The notes under the pieces are model-generated. The model was not told where the DNA came from. It ran no database searches and saw nothing but the letters and a program-made list of their open reading frames with translations. A program made the position numbers and the translations under genes. From Aralia elata (taxonomy: Eukaryota > Streptophyta > Magnoliopsida > Apiales > Araliaceae), in contig CM068385.1 in the NCBI GenBank assembly GCA_034770075.1, positions 53,018,746 to 53,082,745 on the forward strand: a stretch of DNA of 64,000 nucleotides, written 5' to 3'. Shown one piece after another: positions 32,806 through 44,494 of this stretch (its first letter is position 1; each line of letters starts with the position of its first letter).

Positions 32806-35781
32806 GTGTTAGTCAATATTGATAATGGTAATGGTAAGGTTAATATTGATAATGTTCATCTTGTTAGTGGACTAGAATTCAATCTTATAAGTGTTAGTCA
32901 ATTAATGGATAATGGTCATCGAGTTAGTTTTGAAAAAGATAAATGTACAATTTCTTATGGTACTAACAACACTGTTCTAGTTGCCCAAAGGGAAGGAAAT
33001 ATATATACTCTTGATTTTCAGCAACAGGAAGAAGAACTATGTCTTGCCTCGATGCAAGATGAGGCTAATCTATGGCATAAACGGATGGGACATGTTCACA
33101 TGGATTTAATCAAGAAATTGTCCTCCAAACACCTCGTTAAGGGTTTGCCAAAAATAAAATTCGAAAAGAAAGGAGTATGCGTTCCTTGCCAACTTGGAAA
33201 ACAAGTAAGAACATCATTCACTGCAAAGAATATGGTATCAACCTCTTCTCCCTTACAGTTACTTCATCTTGATTTATTTGGCCCAGAAAGGCATGCTAGT
33301 ATTAATGGTAAATTCTATGCATTTGTAATAGTGGATGATTTTTCTAGATATACTTGGGTATTGTTCTTAAGAACCAAAGATGAAGTATTTAAAGAGTTTG
33401 AGAGATTGATAAGAAATTTAGAGACTAAGTATAGTCTCAAACTTATAAAAATTCGTAGTGATCATGGTACCGAATTTCAAAAGGACTTTATTATATTTTG
33501 TGATCAAAAAGGTATAAGCCATGAGTTTTCAGCTCCAAGAACTCCTCAGCAAAATGTAGTGGAAAGAAAGAATAGAACACTTCAGGAAACAGCTAGAACA
33601 CTTTTACAAGAAAGCAAACTTCCAAAGAAGTTTTGGGCAGAGGCTGTTAATACCTCTTGTTATGTGTTAAATAGAGTTCTTATTCGTCCTATTATTTTGA
33701 AAACTCCTTATGAACTTTTGAATAACAAAATTCCTAATATAAGTTATTTCAAAGTATTTGGGTCTAGATGTTATATATTGAATACTAGTGATAACTTGGG
33801 AAAATTTGATGCTAAATCTTATGAAGGTATTTTCATTGGTTACTCACAAAATAGCAAGGCATATCGTGTATTTAATATATATAAGTTATGTGTTGAAGAA
33901 TCTATTCATATAACTTTTAATGAGACTAACAATGATCTTCCAAAGGAAAGAGAAGAGGATGCAGGAAATTTGGAGATTTTCACAAATCCAGTAAACCGAG
34001 AGGAACCAGTCAGCAGACCGAATGAACAAATTCAACAGGCTGAATTGAACAGTATGCATGAAAATGAACAAGAAGCAACACAAGATCTTGAAGAAAATTT
34101 TCCTCAACAAGAAGAAGTGATACATGATGTCCAAATGCCAAAGACTGCAAGATTTCTAAAGAATCATCCACCGGAGAATATCATCGGAGATATAAACAAA
34201 GGAATCACCACACGAAGAAGTTTACAAAATCAATGTGCATTTTCTGCATTTTTATCACAAGTTGAGCCAAAAAATGCTAAGGAAGCTATTCTTGATGAAA
34301 GTTGGCTAATGGCAATGCAAGAGGAACTTCAACAATTTGAACGATGTCAAGTTTGGGAATTAATGCCTCCTAAAGATGTTTCTGTCATTGGATCAAAATG
34401 AGTGTTTAAAAACAAGCTTGATGAGCATGGGACAATCACTCGTAACAAAGCAAGGCTAGTGGCTCAAGGATATAATCAACAAGAAGGGATCGACTACGAA
34501 GAGACTTATGCCCCAGTTGCAAGACTAGAATCTATCCGAATCTTATTAGCATTTGCATGTTACAAGAAATTCAAGCTTTATCAAATGGATGTAAAAAGCG
34601 CGTTTTTAAATGGATACATTAATGAAGAAGTCTATGTCAAACAGCCTCCTGGATTCGAACATGAGAAGTACCCAAATCATGTTTTTAAGCTAAAGAAAGC
34701 TCTCTATGGTCTCAAACAAGCTCCAAGAGCTTGGTACGAGAGGTTGAGTAAGTATCTTCTTTCTAGTGGTTTCACTAGAGGTAAAATTGATTCCACATTA
34801 TTTATTATGCATGATAAAAAGGATATAATTGTTGTTCAAATATATGTGGATGACATAATATTTGGTGCTACTAATGATTTCCTTTGTGAGTGGTTTTCAA
34901 AATGTATGCATAAGGAATTTGATATGAGCCTAATGGGAGAGCTAAATTACTTTTTGGGACTTCAAATCAAGCAAACTAAGGAAGGGATCTATATTCATCA
35001 AACCAAGTACACAAAAGAGCTCCTCAAAAGATTTGGTTTTGAAGGATCCAACCCAAAGGCTACACCAATGAGTACATCAATAAAACTTACATCAGATGAT
35101 AAAGGTATAGATGTAGAGTTAACCAAATATCGAGGTATGATTGGGTCTTTATTATATTTAACTGCATCTAGACCTGATATAATGTATAGTGTATGTCTTT
35201 GTGCTCGATTTCAAGCAAAACCCAAAGAATCCCACTTACAAGCGGTTAAAAGAATTTTTAAATATTTAAGTGGTACTATAAATTTAGGGTTATTTTATCC
35301 AATAAGTAATCATTTTGAACTAATGGGTTATTCAGATGCTGACTATGCAGGGTTTCAAATTGATAGAAAAAGTACAAGTGGTGCTTGTACATTTTTGGGA
35401 CAAAGTCTTGTTTCATGGCATAGTAAAAAGCAAACTTCAGTTGCTTTATCAACCACTGAGGGTGAATATTTAGCTACAGGAAGTTGTTCTCAAATATTAT
35501 GGATGAGACAAACTTTATGTGATTTTGATATAATATGCACTAATGTGCCTATATATTGCGATAATTCTAGTGCTACTGATATATCAAAAAATCCTGTTTT
35601 GCATTCACGTACAAAACATATAGAGGTACGGCATCATTTCTTAAGGGATAATGTTTCAAAAGGGTTAGTTAAACTAGTCTTTATTCCTACAGAAAGACAA
35701 TTAGCTGATATTTTTACTAAACCTTTGAATGAGGAAAGGTTTTGTATGCTTAGAAGAGAACTGGGAATGTGCATGGTATAA
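32806..35781 (+). pseudogene. Copia Pol: integrase, RT and RNase H, protease missing
   Basis: In frame with gag. GAG-pre-integrase zinc region (HKRMGH ... CVPC, about 33073-33190); integrase catalytic residues in LHLDLFGP, IRSDHGTEF and NVVERKNRT (33270-33570); RT from ESWLMAMQEEL through VARLESIRILLAF and ALYGLKQAPRAWY to the active site YVDDIIFG (about 34840); RNase H with SDADYAG, STTEGEYLA and HIEVRHHFLRD. A TGA at 34399 replaces the Trp expected before VFKNK. The aspartic protease expected between gag and pre-integrase is absent; the sequence goes directly to VHLVSGLEFNLISVSQL. A 22-bp direct repeat (32796-32817 and 32881-32902) marks the junction. Confidence 0.88.
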
Positions 35782-36135
35782 TTATAGTTAACGTATTTAA
35801 AATTTTATTATATTAACCTTTTATTCTCTGCATGATATCTATTAAAATATATCTGTTTGATATTCCTTATCTGTTTAAACTATTTTCTAGATACACGTAT
35901 CTATTAATGACCAAGGATTAATTGCCGGTTATCAGATTAATTGGGAGACGTAAAGATACAATTTTGAAATCCGGAAAAGTAGCCGAACAGTTTTTTTTTT
36001 TTATTTTGAAAAGACACGTCTTTCGGTATCAGAATCCTACTTGATTTCTATTTTCTCTTTCTCTATATCTTTAGCCTTCTCTTTCCATAAATCAGATCAA
36101 AACCCTTGGTTCTCTCTTCACAAACCCTTAGAGCC

Positions 36136-36930
36136 ATGAAAACCAGAGCTAGCAAGCGCTCGTCTGGTAAATCAACTGATGAAGGATCTTCGTTGAAGAA
36201 TGTTACTGGACTAAAAATGAAATCCAAGCGAGTGCAAAAGAAATCTTCTGTGCATGTGTCGTCTGATGCCACCATATTATCCGACGACTCGGATTCCAGC
36301 TTTTCTTTCTTAAAGGCTTCAGAAGGAGAACCATCTCAACGGGGCAAGTTGAAACAACCAGTGTATGAAGAACATCTCTCTTCACAGCCAGAATCCCCTT
36401 TAAATCTGAATTCTCTGAAAACTGACTTGGCCGATATCAGAAATCGAGTTGTGATTCTTGAGAAAGGAAAACTGCCGATGGATGCTCCAGAAATTAATAA
36501 GCTGTATCATCGTGTTGAAGATGAATTCATTGATCTCCAAGCAGGTTTTGAGATATAAACACTGGCTATGGTTGAGGCACTTCAACGAAAATTCAATAGG
36601 AACACCTGACAGCTGAGTCAAGAAATTAAGTTTATAAGCTATCAACTTGGAGAACTTGCAGATTTTATGGCAACAAGATTCAATGATGTGGGCAAGAAGT
36701 TACATTTTCAGACAATGTACTCCACAATCCCAGAATGGCCAATGTGCAATTGGACTGCAGAATACAAGGACTATTTTCTTGACATGGGGGTTCCTCCTTC
36801 AACTTTTATTCCCAGACCACCACGTTTTGGGCAAGAACTCACTCTAGCAGAACGTCTTCATCGTCTTCGTCACCGTTCTTACTTCACTACCCGTGCTGAA
36901 CAGATGGTTAATATTGAGGACATTGACTGA
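36136..36930 (+). pseudogene. Extra ORF after pol (SIRE env-like position)
   Basis: One frame starting MKTRASKRSSGKSTDEGSS, with stops near 36556 and 36606, ends MVNIEDID at 36930. Basic, Ser-rich N-terminus, then a heptad-like middle (LADIRNRVVILEKGKL) and a C-terminal part with MYSTIPEWPMCNW. I see no clear signal peptide or membrane segment. SIRE/Maximus elements carry an extra ORF here, often called env-like; function unknown. A pyrimidine-rich leader precedes it. Confidence 0.55.
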
Positions 36931-37281
36931 TTCTGCATTTTCTTTTTGCCTGATGACAAAGGGGGAGACATTATTACATTATTTTAATTTTATGGTTTCA
37001 AGACTGTGGTTTCTTGTGATGGTTTCAAGACTGTGGTATTTGGTTTTTGATAGGCATGTTGTTTTGAATGCCCGTTTTGAATGCCTGCATGTTAAGACTG
37101 ATGGTTAAATTTGCTTATGGTATTTAGTTTTTAAACATGTTGTTATGTGTTGAATAGTATTATTTGAATATGATACGATACTAACATATGCAGGTCATAC
37201 GAATTTTTTTTGAAATTAGCTATGCATGAATTTAGGGGGAGCTTCAATTATTTATGTTGTCATCATCAAAAAGGGGGAGAA

Positions 37282-37706
37282 TGTTGACTTTGTCATATTC
37301 TAAACCTAATGTTTTGATGATGATTTGTTCATTGGTACTAATTTTTTATTGTGAATTTCAGGAAATTGTCTCAAGGATTGGTTGATGGATTGGTCCAAAA
37401 GATTGAAGACTATTTGAGTCTTAGGATTTTTTAATGTAAGGTCATCACAAATATTTGATTTTGCATAGTTCGTTGAAGTGTGATTTTTTATCTAGTAAGT
37501 TGAATACATTAATCCAGTAAACTGAGTACATTAATCCAGTAAACTGAGTACATTAATTCAGTAAGCTGAGTACATTAAACCAGTAAGCTGAATACGTTAA
37601 TCTGGTAAGCTGAATTAGTCTGTTTAACATAAAATAGAAAAATTGGTCATAGTTTGTTCTCACACTTATTCAACCCCCCCTTCTAAGTGTGCCTATTTAA
37701 CTTTCA
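37282..37706 (+). mobile_element. 3' LTR of the copia element, internally deleted
   Basis: 425 bp against about 1.58 kb for the 5' LTR. It matches 27036-27213, then jumps at 'atttgattttgcatagttcg' to the part matching 28370 onward. Starts TGTTGACTTTG after the polypurine tract and ends ttaactttca before CTAGT. Confidence 0.88.
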
Positions 37707-37769
37707 CTAGTTGTCTCATTCTTTGCGCAACACTGCTCCTGAATGATCGAGTTTATGGTTCAAACAAGT

Positions 37770-38720
37770 GAGAAAGAGTAGGTAGTCATCCTTTTGATGG
37801 CAGACATTCGAATGGGTCAAATGTCTTGATAGGATCTCCATTCTTTCCGGACAATAGCCTTTTTTTCAAATCTAGCATCCCATCTCAAATCTTTCACATC
37901 ACTAAGTTGTTTGGGAATATACATTTAACATGGCTTGCTCCATACTTGACCACTTCTAGGCATATATTTTTCCTGATCTTTGAACGGTTTGAGAGTGATC
38001 ATGATCCTGTTTATCTTTTTCTTGCCTTGAAGAGACTCCTTCTTTAGCTCTTAGTCTTTCTAATTTAGCACCACAAGGCTGCTAAAATGTCTTTAGTTGA
38101 AGCTTGGGATGGGCTAGCCGGACCTGTAAGGCCAAAACCTAAGGCGGTCCTGAATAACCTCACGAGAGAAAAAAAAAACAAAAAACAAAAAAAAACAAAA
38201 AAAACAAGTCAATTTATTATCTCTTTTTCTTATTATTATTATTTTTTTTAAAACGAGAAAGAGTAGGTAGTCATCCTTTTGATGGCAGACATTCGAATGG
38301 GTCAAATGTCTTGATAGGGTCTCCATTCTTTCCAGACAATAGCCTTTTTTTCAAATCTAGCATCCCATCTCAAATCTTTCACATCACTAAGTTGTTTGGG
38401 AATATACATTTAACATGGCTTGCTCCATACTTGACCACTTCTAGGCATATATTTTTTCTGGTCTTTGTACCGGTTTGAGAGTGATCATGATCCTGTTTAT
38501 CTTTTTCTTGCCTTGGATAGACTCCTTCTTTAGCTCTTAGTCTTTCTAATTTAGCACCACAAGGCTGCTAAAATGTCTTTAGTTGAAGCTTGGGATAGGC
38601 TAGCCGGACCTGTAAGGCCAAAACCTAAGGCGGTCCTGGATAACCTCACGAGAGGAAAAAAACAAGTCAATTTATTATCTCTTTTTCTTCTTATTATTAT
38701 TTTATTTTTAAAACTCCTTC
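37770..38720 (+). repeat. 485-bp tandem duplication in the Tat-like leader
   Basis: Copy 1 starts at 37770 and copy 2 at 38255, both 'gagaaagagtaggtagtcatcc', and stay over 95% similar. They differ mainly in the length of an A-rich run (about 38165-38207). Within the non-coding internal region of the Tat-like element, between the copia insertion and the primer-binding site. Confidence 0.85.
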
Positions 38721-38810
38721 AGATCTTGATCATGAATTATAAATCTTTTAAAGCAAATACAAATTTTACACAAATAAAGTTCTCAAGAAATTAAAAAAGA
38801 ATCGTATAAT

Positions 38811-38885
38811 GTACTTCCCTTGATTTGAGAAGTAGGAGTACTTCCCTTGGTTTGAGAAGGAGTACTTCCCTTGGTTTGAGAAGAA
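38811..38885. repeat. Three copies of a 26-28 bp unit
   Basis: 'gtacttcccttggtttgagaag' repeated head to tail three times in the Tat-like leader. Confidence 0.8.
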
Positions 38886-39320
38886 GAAATTATAGAGTCC
38901 ATCATGCCCCCAGTTTTCTTTACTTTGAGAAATCAAAAAGTAAAGAAAACTTCTTGAAATACTTCCTCGAAATTTTTGCTTGGTTGTTGTAATCAATGGA
39001 CTTCTGACTCTCGTCGTTTCAATTTGTGAAATTTTTTTTTTAGATCTTGTTTTGGATAACTTTTCTTGGTGAGACCTCTTTGGCTCTAGTCTTTAGTGGC
39101 ATTCACCGGTGAAATCTCTTAATGTCTAGTCCTTGATGGCACTAATTGGTGAAATATCTTCAGATTTGGGCTTTCATAACTCCAATCAATGAGCTCTCTT
39201 CAGATCTAGTATTTGGTGGTTCTTGTCGATGAAAAAGATCCAAAGGTTGTAAATTTCGCCTTAGATCCTGGTTGTTCTCCCGCTTCTAGCTGTATACATA
39301 CTCTTCACGAATCCTACACC

Positions 39321-39343
39321 TCCCCAGCAGAGTCACCAAAAAA
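39321..39343 (-). other. Primer-binding site of the Tat-like element
   Basis: On the minus strand, directly after the LTR end CCTACA: ttttttggtgactctgctgg and following ggga. This 'g(g/c)tgactctgctgggga' form is typical of Tat/Ogre elements. It fixes element orientation. Confidence 0.65.
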
Positions 39344-39849
39344 TGTAGGCGAGGAAATCGTACCTCGCTCAATTAGGGTTTCATGTTGGCTGAGGATGAG
39401 AGAAATCCACGAAGATTACGGAATATGATTGAGGGTTCGAAGAGGCGAGAAGAATGGGTAGGTAATCACCAAAGCAACACGTGGCAGAACTCTAGAGAGC
39501 CTTCTTGTGTGACTTGGAGTGTCAAAGAATCAAAAGTGCCCCCTTCTAATGAAATGAAGAGGGTTCCTGGCACATGTATGGGTCATGCGCCTGTCATCTG
39601 ACCTCAGGTGAATTTTCAGAAATACCCTCAGTTGCCTAAAATGATGCCCGAATCGTCTTGTCCTTCTAGCTGTCAATCCAAGTCCCTCAGCCATTTCCCA
39701 ATATGAGTTGCCTTCACAAGTCTTCTTCCTCGGAACTCATTGAGGCCCCTCTCGGGTCTCGTATTCCAAGATCTTTGTTGTTCAATCATGTTGCCTGAAT
39801 TCATTGTCGGAAAACTTAGGAGGACCTCGGCATGGCCCTAGGGTGGCCA

Positions 39850-39965
39850 AGCCCCAGGGGCCGAACCTAAGGGGAGGGCTGAACCTTAGGGGGCCGAACC
39901 TTAGGGTGGTCGAACCTTAGGGGGCCGAACCTTAGGGTGGTCGAACCTTAGGGGGCCTAACCCTA
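39850..39965. repeat. Expanded 'gaaccttagggggcc' units in the LTR
   Basis: Six copies of a unit of about 15 bp, alternating 'ggggccgaacctta' and 'ggtggtcgaacctta'. The left LTR has only scattered relatives (ccctaggg). Confidence 0.75.
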
Positions 39966-40081
39966 GGTTCATGCCTCCTTCGATTCATTTCGTTCGTCTT
40001 GGCCTTTCTTTCTCAGTTTTCATCTTTTTTCCATGATTCTTGATACTATAAACAACTCATCTTGTCATGGAGGATTCAAGG

Positions 40082-42629
40082 TGTTAGGTCTGATTATGCA
40101 ATAATTAATCTAAAAAGGTAGTTGAATAGATTAAGTTCCTTTTTCAGAAATCTTGGCCTTTTTAAAATATAACTCTATTTCCCTAAATGATTTTTGTTAA
40201 AAATATTTATTTAAATATTTTAGTGAATCAAAGTAAAGAGATAGGGATAGAGAGATACCAAACAGAGAACACAGCGATATATCCTAGTTCACTATATATA
40301 TCTCTACCATATATATATAGCTAGTCCAGTCCCCAAACTCCTCTCCAGGATTTGGGATTTTCCACTATAAAAATAGTTTAGCTCCTTAACTTAGGTGGAG
40401 AAACCTTTACAAATCTGATTCTGTCTTAGAACTACTATCCCCTAGTATTCTTCAAGAATTGCAAATTTCCTTTCCAGAGCTTCTTGTATTCCTTCTTCGG
40501 CTGGTCTTGGAACTTGATATCTTTTTTCTTCCTGAGAAACTCAAACCTATAGCCTTTCTAAGATCTTGGTCTTGGAACAAGAATCACTCAATTCCTCACA
40601 CACTAGAAGAACACTCAGCTCTACCCCTTTTGTAAAAAGAATTGTTATCTTTGATTAAATGCTTCTTTAATTAAGCAAATGGATAACAGTTTAAGTTCAA
40701 GTATGTCAAATATTGCAAGATATAGATAATGACAGTTTAAGAATTAATTCTTGCAAAATGACAGTTAAACCAATGATCACAAATAATATGACAGTTTATG
40801 TATATAATTTGGTTTATATAGAACACTTTTATAAGGTGAGATTAACTCTTTAAATAAAGGTCAATCTACTACGCTTTATAAATCAAGTGGCTATATATTT
40901 TGCTTATCACTCTCAAAGAGAGGACTTTATATGAATCTTCTTTTTATACACAAAAGGACAATGATTTCCAAACAAGAATTATAAGGATAGAATTATCCAA
41001 TCTTGAGAAAATATTGCCTTGTATCACTTAACTAGAAATGGTTACAGTTCACAGCTTTCAAGTGATACCGATCCTTTTAAGGAAAATTACTGAAGGCTTG
41101 ATCACTTGTCTTTCACTTTCTAGAAGGATTATGTATAAACCTCAGATTAATATGTATAAGCTTTAATTCAAGTGTGTATAAATATAATCAATGATGATCA
41201 ACTTGAATGTAGCACAATGATATAAATGAATGCAAAAGAAAGTGCTTTGTGCTTGTTGTGTTCAATATGTATAACAAATATAACAGTAATAATAATATTG
41301 AATACAAATAAGAAAGCGATATGTTAGCACAAAATATAATAAAGTGTGTGCTAATTTGTGTAGAAGAGCAATGTATAGATTTATAGCAGTATGTATTTTT
41401 CTTGCTCTTTTGATCACTTTCTATCCCACTAGAATCTAGCTTTTTGAGAATCTAAGATTAAGAGAGAATTGTGGGTAAAGTTTGGCTTTGGCTAGATTGA
41501 AGAAAAATGAATGAAGTATGCCAGTATTAGGCCAAAAATATTTGAATGAATGGCTAGGATTAGATTGATCCAATAGTCTATAATCCACCCAGCTTTTTCT
41601 TTCTCTTTCTCTTTCTTGCTTATGTGGCCGAAAGAGTTGAATAAATTTTTCTTGCCACATGGATGAAAGATTTTGCACAGCGGGAGAATATTTGCTTTGC
41701 ACATTTTTGGGTGAAGCGGGAAGAGAGAGAAAGCACATACGGTTTATCCATTCATGGAGAGAGAGAGAGTGCTTGCATTCTGGTTGACCAACTCAAAAAG
41801 TACTTAACTGTTTAAAACTCATGTTGGAACATATAGAACTTAGCTTGATTCCAAGATCGTAGAGCATAGCCTTGTAGTAGCTAAAAATTCGGTGAATAAA
41901 GGTAGAAGTTACTCTACTATCATGAAGTACTCAAAGAGAACTCTAAGATCGTTAAGTTAAATAACAGTTACTCTACTATCGTAGAGTAAAGAAATGAAGT
42001 TCTCAAGGAGAACTCTAAGATCGTTGAGTTAAATATAAGTTCATAGAGTTAAGTCTTGGAGTTCTACGATCATTGAGTGAAATATAATTTCGTAGAGTTA
42101 AGTCTTGAAGTTCTACAATCGTTGAGTGAAATATAATTTCGTAGAGTTAAGACTTTAAGTTCTACGATCGTTGAGTGAAACATAATTTTGTAGAGTTAAG
42201 ACTTGAAGTTCTACGATCGTTGAGTGAAATATGAGTTCGTAAAGTGGAGTGAAATCACTCTACTATCGTAGAGCTACTGCAAAACATAAAGTCTAGAAGC
42301 GTAGAGTCAAGTCATTCTACAATCTGAAGATTCACTCTACGTTTCTGTACTGAAAGCCAGAACAATCAGAATCGTTGAGTCGTATAACAGAGCTACTAGC
42401 ATCGTAGAGCTAAGTCATTCTACGATCTGAGAATTTTACTCTACGTTTATATACTGAAATCCAGAACCAAACTCGTAAAGTCAATTTGTACCATGTAATA
42501 TAAAATCCTATGAAGAGGATTCTATCCTAGTTTTTCTAAAGACTTTTAATTCTATTTTGTTATCATCAAAACAGTAGTATAATTTAGACCCTTCAGTCTT
42601 CCCCTTTGTAGTGTAATTTAGACCCTTCA
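40082..42629 (-). mobile_element. Large solo LTR, probably copia type, nested in the Tat-like LTR
   Basis: 2548 bp, minus strand TGAAGGGTCTAAATT...CTAACA, flanked by the exact duplication CAAGG (40077-40081 and 42630-42634). The left Tat-like LTR shows the unoccupied site. 'tgttttgatgataacaaaat' near its minus-strand start resembles SIRE-type LTRs. The first 22 bases recur at 42577-42598, a small terminal duplication. No internal region remains. Frames at 41436-41738 are not genes. Confidence 0.82.
41840..42480. repeat. Tandem repeats with 'tctacgatcgttgag'
   Basis: About ten degenerate units of 45-60 bp with 'gttctacgatcgttgagtga' and 'tcgtagagttaag'. The core pair 'ctacgatc' / 'atcgtag' makes each unit partly palindromic. 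Within the solo LTR. Confidence 0.75.
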
Positions 42630-44494
42630 CAAGGAAGATCATTCCTAAATCCTCATGAATTCTTGTCTCTTTCTTTGGTTTTAATATCGTTGTTCCGTCA
42701 TTGCTCCGATCAAAGTCCGTTTGGTGTAACATTCGAGATCATGGAGTGTGCCCCCCTCGGAGGCCAACCCCTAGTGTGGCCGAACCCTAGGGGGGATGAG
42801 GGCTCCCTTATCCTTTTTGTTCTTCTTCCGTTCATTTTCTTGGTTTTGTCCTTTTGTTCATTTGTTTCCAACTTTTCCGTCTTTCATTCAATTCTTTGGA
42901 TCACACGTGAGCCCTAATTTATACTTGGGCTCACACATGGATTCCATTCGCCAACAATGCCTGAACTTCCCAAATTCGGTCATATTACTTCAAAAAATGC
43001 CCAAAATGTACTTAGGTGCAATTCTAGTTATACTAATCGTATTTCCTTAGTTTTTTATTCATATCTTCATATTTTTACCTGGAATCATCAAAAGATCTAA
43101 CTGAATCACCAACAGTCCTATTTCATCTTTGTTTGTGATTAAACATCAATATTTTAATTAAAAGTATTAGAGATTCCGTGTTGATTAGGATACTCCCAAT
43201 AGGAGAAATTCTACATGTATGATGTATCTCAACCATTAATCATCATCAATGATCTCAACTATTTGAAAAAAGAAAATAGTTCTTGTCAAGGAACTTGAGG
43301 CTACCCTGTAGAACAAACAAAGGTACAAATAGCTGCACCATTGGCATGTGGGATAAAAAAGGGAAGCTAAATTGATATAATGAAAAAATTCACAGAATTC
43401 CATTGTGATTTAAGACATTGATAATTCTATAGATCTCACTAGACAGCGGAAGAGCAAACAAAGGAGGACAATGATTCAGTAAATAAACTAATAAAAGACG
43501 CAATTGAATAGAAAAGCAGCAAGGTTCTCTCTTTGGCTTCTAAATTTTATTAATTATGGTCAGTTTGTTTAGAAAGACTCCTATAATAATTGGGTGTGGT
43601 AGCGCAAGGCACGTAACACTGAAAAAATCACAAGAATTCCCAGCAAAATCCTTGAAGAACACAAGGATGGATAAAGGACTGTCAAACAGTTGTATTTCTA
43701 AAATAATGAGTCGTCCCAAAATAATAATCCTAGTAGACTATTCGTACTACCTAAACCCTAAAAATATATAAAGTCCAATAAAATTAAAAATAAGCCCAAA
43801 ACGTAAACGGGCTCAAAAATAATTAAACCTATTGGGCTAACCTAATTAATAAATAAAAATACATCAAATACTGAAATTGTCCATGAATAACAAAATTATA
43901 ACGAATCTTTCTTGGTATTCATCAGTTAGTCGATCCTTACTTTTATGAATACAGTTGACAATAAAATATAACTGCCACTATTGTTGCATCCAGATTAGAT
44001 GATTCCCAGTCCAACATAGTTCAAGAATCATATTCAACTGTTATTTGGAATTGTCAATTACATGGTAACTTTTATTCATAAATTAGCTATTCATAAAACT
44101 ATATTATTATTTAGATTTCAAAAAAAATAAGATAAAAGATAATCATTCACTATGGCAGCAATAACAAACACAGGTAGTTCAGGGTCCCAAAAGGACGACA
44201 AAAACTCTTCCTCCACTACAGATTTCATCAGATGAAAAAGGGTAATAAAGCTTGGGAACATGGGAAGATGTCCACAAGCTGTCTGATTAAATGTTAACCA
44301 GAAGTGTTGAGAAATTTAAACAACTCTCAATAAATAAAAGAGGGCAAGTCATTTCTCATTTTTATTAATGGAGTTAAGACGGAAAACATTTTTCACGTCA
44401 ACTCACAATTACAGGTGTTTAGTGCCGAGTTTTAAACTGCATGAGGTGATGTGAGATTTTGGTCAAATATTAGCTGATCATCTGGATTTTACCG

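Larger units (their letters stand above)
27036..37706 (+). mobile_element. SIRE-like Ty1-copia element inserted in the Tat-like element
   Basis: Full structure: 5' LTR (27036-31386, itself interrupted), primer-binding site complementary to initiator tRNA-Met (tggtatcagagc, 31389), gag, pol with integrase before RT (copia order), an extra ORF, polypurine tract (aaaagggggaga, about 37269-37280) and 3' LTR (37282-37706). Target duplication CTAGT at 27031-27035 and 37707-37711 is exact. Long coiled gag, extra ORF after pol and the LTR sequence suggest the SIRE/Maximus lineage. Dead: four stops, protease missing. Confidence 0.9.
20490..42935 (-). mobile_element. Tat-like LTR element with an antisense gene and no gag-pol
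   Basis: Bounded by LTRs at 20490-21494 and 39344-42935 and by the exact target duplication CATGG (20485-20489 and 42936-42940). Orientation is minus: the primer-binding sequence (ggtgactctgctgggga, read on the minus strand) adjoins the right LTR at 39321-39343, and the polypurine tract (gtaggggcaaa) adjoins the left LTR. Without later insertions it is about 9.2 kb. In its sense direction there is no recognisable gag, protease, RT or integrase. Its only gene, 22050-25711, lies on the opposite strand. It is therefore non-autonomous, comparable to large retrotransposon derivatives, and needs proteins from a relative. Confidence 0.8.
39344..42935 (-). mobile_element. 5' LTR of the Tat-like element (with nested insertion)
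   Basis: Minus strand TGTGAGCCC...CCTACA. Without the insertion at 40082-42629 and its duplication it is about 1.04 kb and matches the left LTR at 20490-21494. It has an extra expansion of 'ccgaaccttaggg' units at 39850-39965. CATGG follows at 42936. Confidence 0.85.
20342..44494. mobile_element. Non-autonomous Mutator-like element, split by later insertions
   Basis: Outer termini GCGTAAAATTCAGATGACCAG (from 20342) and, inverted, CGGTAAAATCCAGATGATCAG (at 44494) begin terminal inverted repeats of about 85-95 bp; the words aaatctcacat, cagtttaaaac and aaacacctgt are shared between the two. A perfect 9-bp target duplication TTAATATTT (20333-20341 and 44495-44503) is the Mutator superfamily length. 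Without the 22.4 kb Tat-like insertion the element is about 1.7 kb (20342-20489 plus 42941-44494). I see no transposase. The part at 42941-44400 has only short, unrecognised frames. Confidence 0.8.

Noticed and set aside
27036..37706. Copia element inserted in the LINE or MULE directly
   Set aside because: The CTAGT flanks and surrounding sequence place it within the internal region of the Tat-like element.
41436..41738. 100-codon minus-strand frame
   Set aside because: Located in a solo LTR; low-complexity composition and no motif.
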